DNA from: Hyphomonas oceanitis SCH89
Lineage (GTDB): Bacteria; Pseudomonadota; Alphaproteobacteria; Caulobacterales; Hyphomonadaceae
Direction: 5' to 3'
Assembly: GCF_000685295.1 (NCBI RefSeq)
Contig: NZ_ARYL01000025.1
Location: forward strand, 1 to 58,667
Length of the DNA stretch: 58,667 nt
Of the stretch, positions 1 through 8,407 are shown one piece after another. Position 1 is the stretch's first letter; the number at the start of each line of letters is the position of its first letter. The notes beneath the pieces are model-generated. The model was given only the letters and a program-made list of their open reading frames with translations, did not search any database and was not told where the DNA came from. The translations under genes and the position numbers were made by a program.

Positions 1-1
1 C

Positions 2-247
2 ACCACAAGGGCGGGCAGACCGGACGGTTACTTCTTTCAAGGCGCACGGACAAACGAATTCAAGGATGGTCGTGGCGTAGGCCTCGGCTTAACAGTGAGC
101 CGTAAACTCGCGCGTCAGCATGATGGCGACGTCCTCCTCGACAGCCAGGAAGGCCGTGGCACTAGTGCTTTCCTAGTTATACCGTCCAGCCGCTGCGTTA
201 TTCCAGGCGACAAACACTCCGCGGACCAGGCGCAGGAAGCCATCTGA
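2..247 (+). CDS. Sensor histidine kinase, C-terminal fragment (partial)
   Basis: Only the last 81 codons lie in the window; the gene starts upstream. The frame reads a glycine-rich G2-type ATP-lid motif (GRGVGLGLTVSRKLA) about 23 residues in, followed by a stretch ending in GRGTSAFLVIP. This is how the HATPase_c domain of two-component sensor kinases usually ends. A short tail of about 20 polar residues follows before the TGA. Family membership is clear from the G2 box, but the input domains and the signal sensed are outside the window. Its partner response regulator is not on this side. It converges on the leftward thioesterase-like gene, with 7 bases between the two stops. Confidence 0.75.
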   Translation, partial: TTRAGRPDGYFFQGARTNEFKDGRGVGLGLTVSRKLARQHDGDVLLDSQEGRGTSAFLVIPSSRCVIPGDKHSADQAQEAI

Positions 248-254
248 TAGAGCG

Positions 255-806
255 TTAGGCAGCGTCGTGCGCAGAGCCTGCGAGGGCGCGGCCTGTTTCC
301 GATTCGGCGATCATCGCCACAAAGCTCGCGTCCAGCCGGGGGCTTTCCGCCGGCGCTCCCAGCTCTCTCGCGATCCCATCAATACCGATCTTGACCCCTT
401 TTCGACCAATGATCCGCGCCAGCATGCGGCTGACAGCGACGGTCTCTCCCTCCATATTAATATCGTGGGTGTAGCAAACATAATTATCCTGCCAGCCGAC
501 AATCCGGGTGACGATCTCGACCTTCGCAGGACACCTCAGTTCACCTGACAGGCTGATCGTTTCGACCTGTATGATCGGCATCCAGCCGTTCTTCCGGATC
601 AGCCGACCCAGTCCGATACGAATGACGGAGTTGATTGTCGCAAGATCGGTGAACGAGCGGATCCGGTGCAGTGGCACAGCAGGCGCAAAGGCCTGATCAA
701 GCCGCCAAACCGGGACAGTCACCCTTGTCGGCGCCAAAGGATCGCTGGCAATGGGGCTGCGCAAGGCAGACAGCAAAACGATCATGAATCGCAAAAACAG
801 GTTCAT
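255..806 (-). CDS. Thioesterase-like hotdog protein (THEM6/4HBT family), degenerate active-site motif
   Basis: The product has 183 residues. It opens with a hydrophobic segment (residues 1-15, MNLFLRFMIVLLSAL), as acyl-CoA thioesterase-like THEM6 proteins do. Residues of the type GWMPIIQVETISLSGELR and IVTRIVGWQDNYVCYTHD match the central strands of that hotdog fold. Where relatives usually carry a D-x-N-x-HMNN helix start, this protein reads LDQAFAPAVPLHRI, so the usual catalytic motif appears lost or replaced. The start has a good ribosome binding site (GGAGGGG a few bases upstream on the minus strand). A thioester hydrolase role is therefore a family-level guess; it may act on another ligand or be inactive. 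It lies downstream of the flavin reductase gene on the same strand, 63 bases away. Confidence 0.6.
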   Translation of the reverse strand: MNLFLRFMIVLLSALRSPIASDPLAPTRVTVPVWRLDQAFAPAVPLHRIRSFTDLATINSVIRIGLGRLIRKNGWMPIIQVETISLSGELRCPAKVEIVTRIVGWQDNYVCYTHDINMEGETVAVSRMLARIIGRKGVKIGIDGIARELGAPAESPRLDASFVAMIAESETGRALAGSAHDAA

Positions 807-869
807 TGGAGCCCCTCCATCTGGCGTGCTTATCGCGGAAGGGTGCCCCGGCCTTCGGCGCGTGCTCGC

Positions 870-1370
870 CTAGGAAGTGATGGTATCAGATAAAACGGCG
901 TAACGCCCACCATGAAACAGAAGGGGGCGCGCTTCATGATCTGCAGCAATGCGGATGACCTCGCCGAGGAATATCACATGGTCACCGCCGTCATGCTGGG
1001 CGTAGGTTCGGCACTCAAGGCGTGCGGCACTTCCGGGAAGTATCGGAACGCCGCCCGCTCCCGGTTCAAATTCCATGCCTTCGAACTTGTCGATATCGCT
1101 CATCGCAAAGCGCCGGGACAGGTCTTCCTGATTTTCCCGCAGTATGTGCACACAGAAATGTTGCGCTTTTTGGAAGGCGGAGACATTGCGCGACGCCCGG
1201 CTCAGCGACCAGAGGATCAAAGGCGGGTCCATGGATACGGAATTGAAGCTGTTGGCCGTCACGCCGAAGGGAACGCCCGCCTCATTACGCGCAGTGATGA
1301 TGGTGACGCCCGTGACAAACAAGCCAAGTGCGTCCCGAAGAGAGCGGGTGTCGAATTCCATACGCCACAT
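870..1370 (-). CDS. Flavin reductase-like FMN-binding protein
   Basis: This 166-residue protein matches the flavin reductase-like split beta-barrel family, the small partner of two-component flavin monooxygenases (HpaC/DIM6-NTAB group). Visible hallmarks are FVTGVTIITA near residue 20, then GVTANSFNSVSMDPPLILWS (residues about 36-55), the FMN-contacting block, and GGDHVIFLGEV near the C-terminus. It would use NAD(P)H to reduce FMN or FAD and hand the reduced flavin to an oxygenase. No oxygenase gene is adjacent, so the partner is unknown. The start may be at the first ATG or at the Met three codons later (MEFDTRS). It is divergent from the alpha-glucosidase gene across 126 bases. Confidence 0.8.
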   Translation of the reverse strand: MWRMEFDTRSLRDALGLFVTGVTIITARNEAGVPFGVTANSFNSVSMDPPLILWSLSRASRNVSAFQKAQHFCVHILRENQEDLSRRFAMSDIDKFEGMEFEPGAGGVPILPGSAARLECRTYAQHDGGDHVIFLGEVIRIAADHEARPLLFHGGRYAVLSDTITS

Positions 1371-1422
1371 CTAGGGTGCTTTCGGTCTGGGTCAAAGGCG
1401 ATTTTCCCGTGCCTTTATTGCG

Positions 1423-1450
1423 TTGACCGCGAGATGGAATGGCCTTGAAT
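1423..1450 (+). promoter_or_regulatory. Candidate promoter of the alpha-glucosidase gene
   Basis: TTGACC (1423-1428) and TTGAAT (1445-1450) are separated by 16 bases, close to sigma-70-type spacing. The -10 element matches only four of six consensus bases. A small inverted repeat (AAAGGC at 1394-1399, GCCTTT at 1411-1416) lies just upstream. A CGGGC/GCCCG hairpin lies between this site and the gene. This is motif reading only, with no support from conservation. Confidence 0.25.
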
Positions 1451-1496
1451 GCGCTGGCTGGCGGGCTTTTGACGCCCGGACGCATGTGAGGACGAG

Positions 1497-3107
1497 ATGG
1501 AACACGAACAGGACGACCAGCCGTGGTGGCGTGGCGCAGTCATTTATCAGATATATCCGCGCAGCTATCTCGACACCAACGGCGACGGGATCGGAGACCT
1601 GCCGGGCATTACCGCGAAACTCGAATATGTTGCGTCGCTCGGCGTTTCGGGAATCTGGATTTCACCCTTCTTCACGTCGCCGATGAAAGACTTCGGCTAT
1701 GATGTTTCGGACTATTGCGATGTGGATCCAATCTTCGGAACCCTCGCCGATTTTGATCGCCTCATAGAAGAAGCGCATGCGTTTGGCCTGAAAGTTGTGA
1801 TCGATCAGGTCATGTCGCACACGTCGGATGCCCACGCATGGTTTGCCGAAAGCCGGAGCAGCCGAACGAATGCCAAGTCAGATTGGTACGTCTGGCGTAA
1901 TGCGCGACCAGATGGGACACCGCCTAATAACTGGCAGGCTGTCTTTGGTGGTGCCGCCTGGACATGGGATGCGCGACGCCAGCAATATTACATGCATAAC
2001 TTCCTCAGCGAGCAGCCGCAGCTGAACCTCCACAATGAGGAAGTACAGGACGCCTTGCTGGCCGCGTCCCGCTTCTGGCTTGAGCGCGGCGTTGATGGTT
2101 TTCGCCTCGATGCCATCAACTTTTCAATGTTTGATCCAGGGTTCCGGGACAATCCGGCCTGGGAGGTTGCCGACCGCACCATCACGCGCCCCTTCGACCT
2201 CCAACATCATGTGAACAACCAGTCGCACGCCGATATTCCGCTCTATCTGGAACGCGTGCGCGCATTGACGGACGAATTTGGCGCCGTCTTCACTGTCGCC
2301 GAAGTCGCCGGGCCTGATCCGCTGCCAGAAATGCGGGCCTTCACAGTCGGCGACAGCCGCCTTAACTCGGCTTACAATTTTGATTTCCTCTATGCATCAA
2401 GTTTGACGCCCGGTCGCGTTCGGCGTGCCCAATCAAACTGGATGGGTCCGGTCGAGGAAGGCTGGCCATCCTGGGCTTTCTCCAATCATGACGCGCCGCG
2501 ATGCGTTAGTCGCTGGTATGATGGGGCAGACAGAAACCGTTTTGCCAAGCTGACCAATGCGCTGCTTTCATGCCTGAGAGGCAACCCGATATTGTATCAG
2601 GGTGAAGAGCTCGGCCTGCCTCAGGCGGAGGTGACGTTCGACAAACTACAGGACCCGGAAGCCATTGCTAACTGGCCGTTGACACTCGGCCGTGACGGGG
2701 CACGCACGCCGATGCCTTGGGTCTCAAGGGCGCCTGTGGGCGGTTTCACGACAGGAGTTCCCTGGTTACCTATGGGGCAGGGCCATCTTGAGGCTGCCGT
2801 TGACGTCCAGCATGGCGATTCTGAGTCCGTTCTGAACTTCACACGCCGTCTCTTGGCTGTCCGAGGGGCTTCGGGCGCGCTGACGGAAGGCGATATAGAG
2901 TTCGAAGAGGTCGCGGCGCCGCTGCTGACCTTCCGGCGCTCATCCGGCGGTGAGACCCTTCTCTGCATTTTCAATCTCGGAGCTTCGGCGCAGGCGAGGC
3001 CTTCATGCATGCCGGAGGACGCGCAGACGCTGCTGGCGTCGGGTTGGGACGCAGACGGCATGACTGGCGCTGTACCTGAATATTCGGTCTGGATTGGTCG
3101 CACTTAG
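1497..3107 (+). CDS. GH13 alpha-glucosidase (oligo-1,6-/alpha-1,4-glucosidase type)
   Basis: This 536-residue cytoplasmic protein has no signal peptide and spans a full GH13 (beta/alpha)8 enzyme plus the C-terminal beta domain. The four conserved regions are visible: DQVMSHTSD (from D103), GFRLDA with the probable nucleophile D205, EVAG with the acid/base E269, and NHD (330-332) ending in the third catalytic Asp. The opening WWRGAVIYQIYPRSY and the length fit the bacterial alpha-glucosidase subgroup. These enzymes release glucose from maltose, isomaltose or sucrose-like alpha-glucosides. It faces the LacI-family gene tail to tail with a 4-base overlap, and the glucose-consuming Entner-Doudoroff operon lies just beyond. 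It could therefore feed glucose into that pathway. The exact linkage specificity cannot be read here. Confidence 0.9.
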   Translation: MEHEQDDQPWWRGAVIYQIYPRSYLDTNGDGIGDLPGITAKLEYVASLGVSGIWISPFFTSPMKDFGYDVSDYCDVDPIFGTLADFDRLIEEAHAFGLKVVIDQVMSHTSDAHAWFAESRSSRTNAKSDWYVWRNARPDGTPPNNWQAVFGGAAWTWDARRQQYYMHNFLSEQPQLNLHNEEVQDALLAASRFWLERGVDGFRLDAINFSMFDPGFRDNPAWEVADRTITRPFDLQHHVNNQSHADIPLYLERVRALTDEFGAVFTVAEVAGPDPLPEMRAFTVGDSRLNSAYNFDFLYASSLTPGRVRRAQSNWMGPVEEGWPSWAFSNHDAPRCVSRWYDGADRNRFAKLTNALLSCLRGNPILYQGEELGLPQAEVTFDKLQDPEAIANWPLTLGRDGARTPMPWVSRAPVGGFTTGVPWLPMGQGHLEAAVDVQHGDSESVLNFTRRLLAVRGASGALTEGDIEFEEVAAPLLTFRRSSGGETLLCIFNLGASAQARPSCMPEDAQTLLASGWDADGMTGAVPEYSVWIGRT

Positions 3108-4120
3108 GCGAGTCCACAGGATTCCCGGACAATGAGTTCAGTGGGCAGGCGTTCAGACTGCATCGGGACGCCGTCGCTGGCGGCTAGGAGCTTTGAGACA
3201 ATCACACGCCCCGCTTTGCCCAGATCCTGCGAGATGGTGGTCAACGAAGGCAGGCTGTAGGCGGCAAGGCCGATATTGTCGTAGCCGACAACGGACACAT
3301 CAGTAGGCACCTGGCGGCCGGCCTGTGACAGGCTGCGTATGGCACCCAGCGCCACAAGGTCACTGCTGCCAAATACGCCGTCAAAATTCCGGCCGTCCGA
3401 AAGCAACGCATTCATTGCTGCCTCAGCCGACTCAATCTCGAAACGGGCTGCGACGATGAGTGTGGGGTCAACCTCTTCTCCGGCGCGTGCGTGAGCTTCA
3501 ACATAGCCTTCATAGCGTTGCAGCACCTCAGGCACACGAATATCGCCGATAAAGGCGATCCGTCGGCGGCCAAGGTTGAGCAAGTGGCTCGTTGCGCGCA
3601 TGCCGCCCTTCACATTGTCCGATCCTACGGAACAGTACTTCTGCCCTTGCAGCTGCCCGCCCCAGACCACGAATCGAGTCTCCGTTTCCGCAAGCTTGTT
3701 AAACCGCTCGTGGAAAAGGCTCTGGCCAAGAAAAAATACTCCGTCAGCGCGGTTGGTCGACATCACATGCGCAAGGTCATCGGGGCTTTTGGGCGCGAGG
3801 TGGGAGATCAGAACATCGCAATCTGCGCTGCGCGCTGCATCACTGATCCCGCCAACGAGTTCCTGAAAGAAGGGGGTCAAAGCCTGAGTAGGGCGGCCGG
3901 GTGATGTTGGAATGATGAGTGCGATCGTAGCTGTGGCGCCGGAAATAAGGGCCGGCATGCTTGGCCGAAAGCTGTAATTCTGTTCGCGCGCGATTTTCCA
4001 GACACGCCGCTTTGTTTCGTCGTTGACTGCCGAACTATTGTTCAATGCGCGTGATACGGTGGCGATGGATACACCAGCGATTTCGGCAAGGTCTTCAAGT
4101 CGGGTACGGTTGCTGGACAT
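3104..4120 (-). CDS. LacI-family transcriptional regulator
   Basis: The 338-residue protein has an N-terminal LacI helix-turn-helix and hinge (LEDLAEIAGVSIATVSRALN, about residues 8-27). A periplasmic-binding-protein-like ligand domain follows, with the typical segments IALIIPTSP, FIGDIRVPE, DGVFGSSDLVALGAI and VSVVGYDNIGLAAYSLPSLTTI. Such repressors release DNA on binding a sugar or sugar phosphate. It is convergent with the alpha-glucosidase gene and divergent from zwf. It is therefore the likely controller of one or both sugar units and possibly of itself. The inverted and direct repeats between this gene and zwf are candidate operators. The ligand is unknown; glucose, maltose or a 6-phosphogluconate-like compound are possibilities. 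A GAGG ribosome binding site precedes the ATG. Confidence 0.9.
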   Translation of the reverse strand: MSSNRTRLEDLAEIAGVSIATVSRALNNSSAVNDETKRRVWKIAREQNYSFRPSMPALISGATATIALIIPTSPGRPTQALTPFFQELVGGISDAARSADCDVLISHLAPKSPDDLAHVMSTNRADGVFFLGQSLFHERFNKLAETETRFVVWGGQLQGQKYCSVGSDNVKGGMRATSHLLNLGRRRIAFIGDIRVPEVLQRYEGYVEAHARAGEEVDPTLIVAARFEIESAEAAMNALLSDGRNFDGVFGSSDLVALGAIRSLSQAGRQVPTDVSVVGYDNIGLAAYSLPSLTTISQDLGKAGRVIVSKLLAASDGVPMQSERLPTELIVRESCGLA

Positions 4121-4278
4121 TCTGCCTCAAGTTCGGAAAATCGTAGGGGAATTCTCACGCCCGGTCGCCAAGGTGAGCGCCGCAATCTAGAGGGGTATGA
4201 AAAATACTGCAAACTGCTATGCCGATGCAGTGGGATCTATAATAAAATTAGATAGCGACTGGTGTAAACCTGATCATG

Positions 4279-4301
4279 GGCGCTAAAATGATAGGCGCTA
4301 A
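4279..4301 (+). repeat. Direct repeat GGCGCTAA x2 in the lacI-zwf intergenic region
   Basis: GGCGCTAA occurs at 4279-4286 and again at 4294-4301, 15 bases start to start. The pair lies about 95-115 bases ahead of the zwf start. Tandem half-sites of this kind, with a central GCGC, suit binding by a dimeric regulator such as the neighbouring LacI-family protein. Binding is inferred, not shown. Confidence 0.4.
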
Positions 4302-4311
4302 CACAGTCTGC

Positions 4312-4330
4312 TTTTGCATGTTCCGCAAAA
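4312..4330 (+). promoter_or_regulatory. Inverted repeat TTTTGC-N7-GCAAAA ahead of zwf
   Basis: TTTTGC (4312-4317) and GCAAAA (4325-4330) form perfect 6-base arms around a 7-base spacer. The repeat is followed directly by TACTATAAG, which could serve as a -10 region. The position fits an operator overlapping the zwf promoter, but no regulator is proven. Confidence 0.4.
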
Positions 4331-4350
4331 TACTATAAGTCAGAGCCGAA

Positions 4351-4368
4351 TTCGCGCATTGGCGCGAA
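4351..4368 (+). promoter_or_regulatory. Perfect 18-bp palindrome TTCGCGC-N4-GCGCGAA ahead of zwf
   Basis: TTCGCGC (4351-4357) and GCGCGAA (4362-4368) are perfect 7-base arms around ATTG. The site ends 25 bases before the preferred zwf ATG at 4394 and lies downstream of the likely -10 region. It is well placed for a repressor operator or a 5'-UTR hairpin. With the neighbouring repeats, it makes this region the best regulatory candidate for the Entner-Doudoroff operon. Confidence 0.45.
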
Positions 4369-4393
4369 CATGTCTGATCGGGGAGTTCGAAAT

Positions 4394-5860
4394 ATGGCCA
4401 AGTTTATTCCGGTCGATCCGTTCGACATTGTCATTTTTGGCGGCACGGGGGATCTGTCACGTCGGAAGCTTCTCCCCGCGCTTTATCACCGCTGGCTTGA
4501 TGGACAGATTCCAGAATCCAGCCGCATTGTCGGCACCGCGCGTTCCGAGATGACGACAAAGGAATACCGCGAAATGGCGCGGGAGGCCTGCGAAACGGCG
4601 TCAGGCAAGAGCTGGGACGCCAAGGCCTGGAAGGTTTTTGAGAAGCTGGTTGAATATGTGGCCATCGATGCCACGAACCCGGATGCAGACTGGCCAACCC
4701 TGAAGTCCAAGCTTTCTGCCAATGACCATCCGTGCGTGTTCTATCTGGCGACGTCGCCGCGGCTCTATGTGGACATTTCTGAAGCCCTTGGCCGGGCCGG
4801 ACTTGCCACACCCAATGCGCGCGTTGTGCTTGAAAAACCGATCGGCACGGATCTCGATTCCGCCCGTGAAATAAATGATGGCGTTGGCGCTGTCTTCGCC
4901 GAGCGGCAAGTGTTCCGGATTGACCACTACCTCGGCAAGGAGACCGTCCAGAACCTGATGGTTCTGCGGTTTGCCAACATGCTTTTCGAGCCGCTCTGGT
5001 CGCGCAACTATATCGATCACGTTCAGATCACCGTCGCTGAAGACCTCGGGCTGGAGGGGCGCGCCGACTATTATGACAAGTCCGGCGCGCTACGTGACAT
5101 GGTTCAGAACCACATGCTCCAGCTGCTTTGTTTGACGGCGATGGAGCCGCCAAACCATCTCGATGACGATGATGTTCGAACAGAAAAGATCAAGGTTCTC
5201 AATGCGCTGACGCCAATCACGGGCGATGACGCGAAGCGTCTCACAGTGCGCGGCCAGTATAAGGCGGGTGTGCGCGGCGATGAGCCAGTCAAAGGCTATG
5301 TCGACGAACTGTCGTCAGATACCGAGAGCACGACGGAAACATTCGTGGCCATCAAGGCGGCTGTCGACAACTGGCGCTGGGCTGGTGTGCCGTTCTATCT
5401 GCGGACCGGCAAGCGTCTCCCTTACCGCCATTCAGACATCGTCATCCAGTTCAAGCCCACGCCACATCCGCTCTTCGGAGAGGGGAATGACGCGGTAAAT
5501 CGGCTGGTCATTCGCCTCCAGCCTGATGAAGGCGTGCGACTCTATGTGCAGATTAAGGAGCCCGGTCCGGGTGGCCTGCGGGTTAAGTCGCTTCCGCTGA
5601 ACCTTTCCTATGCCGAGAGCTTCACGGTCCGTTACCCGGATGCGTATGAACGCCTGTTGATGGACGTTGTTCGCGGCAACCTTTCCCTCTTCATGCGTCG
5701 CGATGAGGTTGAGGCGGCATGGACGTGGGTCGATGGCCTGATTGAGGCTTGGGATCGCGGCGGCGGCGCTCCGGAGCTTTACGCGGCCGGAAGTAACGGT
5801 CCGCTTGCGGCAGCCATGATGATGGACCGTGACGGGCGCGCCTGGTTCGAAGGAAAGTAG
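4394..5860 (+). CDS. zwf: Glucose-6-phosphate 1-dehydrogenase
   Basis: The enzyme oxidises glucose-6-phosphate to 6-phosphoglucono-lactone with NADP+, the entry step of the Entner-Doudoroff route. The Rossmann start GGTGDLSRRKLL begins at residue 16. The active-site block RIDHYLGKETVQN contains the signature DHYLGK at residues 177-182. Total length of 488 residues is normal for the family. I start at the ATG at 4394 (MAKFIPVDPFD) because GGGGAG lies 8 bases upstream. An in-frame ATG at 4370 would add 8 unusual residues. This is the first gene of zwf-pgl-edd-glk-eda; pgl begins 5 bases after the stop. Confidence 0.96.
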   Translation: MAKFIPVDPFDIVIFGGTGDLSRRKLLPALYHRWLDGQIPESSRIVGTARSEMTTKEYREMAREACETASGKSWDAKAWKVFEKLVEYVAIDATNPDADWPTLKSKLSANDHPCVFYLATSPRLYVDISEALGRAGLATPNARVVLEKPIGTDLDSAREINDGVGAVFAERQVFRIDHYLGKETVQNLMVLRFANMLFEPLWSRNYIDHVQITVAEDLGLEGRADYYDKSGALRDMVQNHMLQLLCLTAMEPPNHLDDDDVRTEKIKVLNALTPITGDDAKRLTVRGQYKAGVRGDEPVKGYVDELSSDTESTTETFVAIKAAVDNWRWAGVPFYLRTGKRLPYRHSDIVIQFKPTPHPLFGEGNDAVNRLVIRLQPDEGVRLYVQIKEPGPGGLRVKSLPLNLSYAESFTVRYPDAYERLLMDVVRGNLSLFMRRDEVEAAWTWVDGLIEAWDRGGGAPELYAAGSNGPLAAAMMMDRDGRAWFEGK

Positions 5861-5864
5861 GGTT

Positions 5865-6575
5865 ATGAAGCACGAATTCCTCGCCCATGCGACGCGAGAG
5901 GAGGCCGCAGACTTTGCGGCACGTATGGCGAGTGGCGTGCTCGCGGCGGCTATCGAGGATTCGGGCAAAGCAAGCTTCATGGTGTCTGGCGGATCAAGCC
6001 CCGCGCCCGTCTTCAATCGCCTGTCAAAAACTGATCTGGCTTGGGATCGGGTGACGGTCGGACTCGTTGACGAAAGGTGGGTTGGGCCGGAACATGCCGG
6101 CTCCAATGAAGCGTTGGTGAGGCAAAATCTACTTACAGGCAAAGCTGGTGCGGCTGGCTTCCTCCCTATGAAGACGTCGGCAGAAACTGCCGGCGAGGCG
6201 GTCGCGGATCGCGTGCTCGCATATCAGCCTCATTGCGATCCGATTGACCTCATTCTTCTCGGAATGGGCTCTGACGGTCATACGGCGAGCTGGTTTCCCA
6301 ATTCGCGCGGCCTCAAGGCTGCCATGCATGCGGGTGAGGGCGCGACTGTGGCAGCTATTGACGCCACCGGCTGCGAGATCGCCGGGCAATATGCCGATCG
6401 CATGACGCTGACGGGGCCAGCGATCATCGATTCCGATGCCGCTATCTTGCTCATATTTGGAGAGGACAAGCGCGAGGTGCTAGATTTAGCCCTCAAGGCG
6501 TCGCCGGAAGACATGCCAGTCAGGTATGCCATTGATGGACTCGGACCGCGTCTCACAATCATATGGGCCCCATAA
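5865..6575 (+). CDS. pgl: 6-phosphogluconolactonase
   Basis: The 236-residue DevB-type lactonase hydrolyses 6-phosphoglucono-delta-lactone to 6-phosphogluconate, using the product of the preceding zwf gene. Recognisable blocks are [28 protein letters not shown] and [18 protein letters not shown], the sugar-phosphate-binding motifs of this glucosamine-6-phosphate isomerase-like fold. The ATG at 5865 follows the zwf stop by four bases, with AAGGA just upstream. An in-frame ATG at 5829 would overlap the end of zwf and is less likely. The stop overlaps the ATG of edd in a TAATG junction. Confidence 0.94.
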   Translation: MKHEFLAHATREEAADFAARMASGVLAAAIEDSGKASFMVSGGSSPAPVFNRLSKTDLAWDRVTVGLVDERWVGPEHAGSNEALVRQNLLTGKAGAAGFLPMKTSAETAGEAVADRVLAYQPHCDPIDLILLGMGSDGHTASWFPNSRGLKAAMHAGEGATVAAIDATGCEIAGQYADRMTLTGPAIIDSDAAILLIFGEDKREVLDLALKASPEDMPVRYAIDGLGPRLTIIWAP

Positions 6576-8407
6576 TGCCAGACATGAACCCGACAATCGC
6601 TGAAGTTACGGAACGCATCAGGCTTCGTTCGAAGGACACACGCGCAGCCTATCTCGAGATGATCCGGTCGCGGCGACCGACGAACTTCGCTCGTTTGAAG
6701 ATGACAGAGGGCAATCTCGCACACGCCTCTGCGGGCTGCGCGGTGATGGAGAAGGCCGAACTGCTGGGCGCGGGGTGGCCAAATATCGGCATCATCACGG
6801 CGTATAATGACATGCTCTCGGCTCATGCGCCGTTCGAGCATTATCCGGACATCATCCGTAAAGCTGCCCGCGAGGCTGGCGCCGTGGCGCAAGTCGCCGG
6901 CGGTGTGCCGGCGATGTGCGATGGTGTTACGCAAGGCCAGGAAGGCATGGAGCTGTCGCTGTTTTCGCGCGACGTGATTGCCATGTCGTCCGCGATTGGT
7001 CTCAGCCATGACGTTTTCGACGCCGCTTTGCATCTCGGTGTTTGCGACAAGATTGTCCCTGGGCTCGTGATCGCGGCCCTGCGCTTCGGCTGGATACCGT
7101 CCGTCTTTGTGCCGGCAGGCCCGATGCCATCCGGCCTGCCAAACCCAGAAAAAGTGCGCATCCGCCAACTGTTTGCAGAAGGTAAGGTTGGCCGCGACGA
7201 ACTGCTCAAAGCCGAAGCCGAGAGCTACCACACCCAAGGCACCTGCACCTTCTATGGTACGGCCAATTCGAACCAGATGCTGATGGAAGTCATGGGTCTG
7301 CATCTGCCGGGGGCTGCTTTCACCAATCCAGGCACGCCATTGCGCGAGGCGTTGACGCGCGCGGCGACACAGCGGGCTGCGGCTATTACAGCGCAGGGCG
7401 ATGATTACCGACCTGCTGGTGAACTGGTGGATGAGCGCTCGGTCGTGAATGGCATTGTCGGGCTGATGGCAACCGGCGGCTCCACCAATCACGCACTGCA
7501 CATTCCGGCCATGGCCGCAGCTGCAGGCATTCAAGTCACGCTCGAAGATTTTGCCGACATAAGCGCGGTAACGCCGTTGCTTGCGCGCATTTATCCGAAT
7601 GGTCCGTCCGACGTGAACCATTTCCACGCGGCGGGCGGCATGAGCTTCCTGATGCGCGAACTGCTTGGTGCCGGGTTGATGCATGGGGATTGTGAGGGCG
7701 TTGCCGGACCCATGTCGGGGTATTGCCGAGAGCCCTTCCTTGATGATGGCAAATTGGTGTGGCGCGATGCGCCGAACGAGAGCGCTGACCTTGAGATATT
7801 GCGCCCGGCCAGTGATCCATTTTCGAAAGATGGCGGATTGCGCCTGATGAGCGGCCAGCTTGGCAGGGGGGTGAGCAAGGTCTCAGCCGTGAAGCCTGCC
7901 AACCGCGTTCTTGAGGCGCCAGCGATTGTCTTTGATTCCCAGGCCGCGCTGAAAGCGGCCTTCGAGGCGGGCAAGCTCGATCGTGACTTCGTTGCGGTGG
8001 TTCGCTTTCAGGGGCCTGCAGCCAATGGCATGCCGGAACTACATGGCCTGACACCTGTGCTCGGCATTCTTCAGGACAGGGGTTTCAAGGTCGCGCTTGT
8101 AACTGATGGGCGAATGTCAGGGGCCAGCGGCAAGATCCCGTCGGCAATCCATATGAGCCCGGAAGCCGCACGCGGCGGTCCGCTCGCGAAAGTACGCGAT
8201 GGCGACATGATCGCTTACGACTCGGAGAAGGGCAGTCTCGACATCAACGTGGATAGCGCCACATTTGATGCGCGCGAACCGGCGCAATTCCGCCCCAACG
8301 AGTCGTCGATGGGGCTTGGCCGGGAAATGTTCTCCTATTTCCGCCAGTTTGCTGGAACGGCCGATGCAGGCGCCAGCCAGTTCGCCTTTCTGGGCGAGGA
8401 GCGCTGA
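6575..8407 (+). CDS. edd: Phosphogluconate dehydratase
   Basis: This 610-residue iron-sulfur dehydratase of the IlvD/Edd family converts 6-phosphogluconate to 2-keto-3-deoxy-6-phosphogluconate. Signature 1 is visible as CDKIVPG starting at C157, and signature 2 as [15 protein letters not shown] around residues 510-524. [16 protein letters not shown] and [14 protein letters not shown] are further family blocks that carry cluster and substrate ligands. The ATG at 6575 overlaps the pgl stop by one base. An alternative ATG four codons upstream (6563) would overlap pgl by 13 bases. The following glk GTG starts directly after this stop, so the two are translationally coupled. Confidence 0.96.
   Translation: MPDMNPTIAEVTERIRLRSKDTRAAYLEMIRSRRPTNFARLKMTEGNLAHASAGCAVMEKAELLGAGWPNIGIITAYNDMLSAHAPFEHYPDIIRKAAREAGAVAQVAGGVPAMCDGVTQGQEGMELSLFSRDVIAMSSAIGLSHDVFDAALHLGVCDKIVPGLVIAALRFGWIPSVFVPAGPMPSGLPNPEKVRIRQLFAEGKVGRDELLKAEAESYHTQGTCTFYGTANSNQMLMEVMGLHLPGAAFTNPGTPLREALTRAATQRAAAITAQGDDYRPAGELVDERSVVNGIVGLMATGGSTNHALHIPAMAAAAGIQVTLEDFADISAVTPLLARIYPNGPSDVNHFHAAGGMSFLMRELLGAGLMHGDCEGVAGPMSGYCREPFLDDGKLVWRDAPNESADLEILRPASDPFSKDGGLRLMSGQLGRGVSKVSAVKPANRVLEAPAIVFDSQAALKAAFEAGKLDRDFVAVVRFQGPAANGMPELHGLTPVLGILQDRGFKVALVTDGRMSGASGKIPSAIHMSPEAARGGPLAKVRDGDMIAYDSEKGSLDINVDSATFDAREPAQFRPNESSMGLGREMFSYFRQFAGTADAGASQFAFLGEER

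Noticed and set aside
6278..7684. A 468-codon open frame opposite pgl and edd
   Set aside because: Shadow of two well-supported enzymes; no motif or ribosome binding site.
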